A stretch of 64,000 nt of DNA from Opisthocomus hoazin (lineage: Eukaryota > Chordata > Aves > Opisthocomiformes > Opisthocomidae): positions 11,679,001-11,743,000 of the forward strand of contig NC_134427.1 in the NCBI RefSeq assembly GCF_030867145.1. The letters run 5' to 3'. A program made the translations under genes and the position numbers. Positions 60,513 to 64,000 of the stretch are shown here, piece by piece (the stretch's first letter is position 1; each line of letters starts with the position of its first letter). Under the pieces are notes generated by a model. It was not told where the DNA came from and searched no databases. It saw only the letters and a list, made by a program, of their open reading frames with translations.

Positions 60513-64000
<3,488 letters not shown>

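Overview
The window looks like a stretch of bird nuclear genome. It has intron-split vertebrate genes with human-like exon phases, long CpG islands, and several CR1 LINE tails ending in the ATTCTRTG-type repeat usual in birds. I cannot name the species. All gene names come from reading the translated exons by eye; no database search was possible.

Layout. (1) 1-9.0 kb: PLP1 on the + strand, with all seven coding exons resolved (277 aa) and the internal DM20 splice site kept. (2) 9-14.3 kb: intergenic DNA with an orphan CpG island that carries a 26-bp tandem repeat, and an old LTR-type retroviral fossil. (3) 14.3-20.4 kb: RAB9B on the - strand, a single coding exon (201 aa) with a probable 2.5 kb 3'UTR and a CpG-island promoter near 20 kb. 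(4) 20.4-29.7 kb: gene-poor DNA with two CR1 tails and a few AT-rich blocks that may be conserved non-coding elements. (5) 29.7-31.3 kb: a thymosin beta-15-like gene on the - strand, with two coding exons and a TATA promoter in a CpG island. (6) 34.4-47.9 kb: PRPS1 on the - strand, seven coding exons, 318 aa, all splice phases closed. A possible small two-exon gene lies inside its first intron on the same strand. (7) 48-60 kb: mostly gene-free. It has a CpG island, possible hAT terminal sequences, two copies of an LTR-type fossil flanking a displaced 206-bp copy of FRMPD3 coding sequence, a minisatellite, an AT-rich tract and a long CR1 copy with reverse transcriptase remnants. (8) 60.5-63.4 kb: the large last coding exon of FRMPD3 on the - strand; the rest of that gene lies beyond the right edge.

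These genes do not form a pathway. They make a linkage group matching human Xq22: PLP1-RAB9B-TMSB15 and FRMPD3-PRPS1. In human the two sets lie several Mb apart; here they share 64 kb. The least explained items are the possible nested microprotein in PRPS1 intron 1, the FRMPD3 fragment abutting an LTR-type fossil, the Cys2 form of thymosin beta-15, and a palindromic SoxE-like site in PLP1 intron 1.
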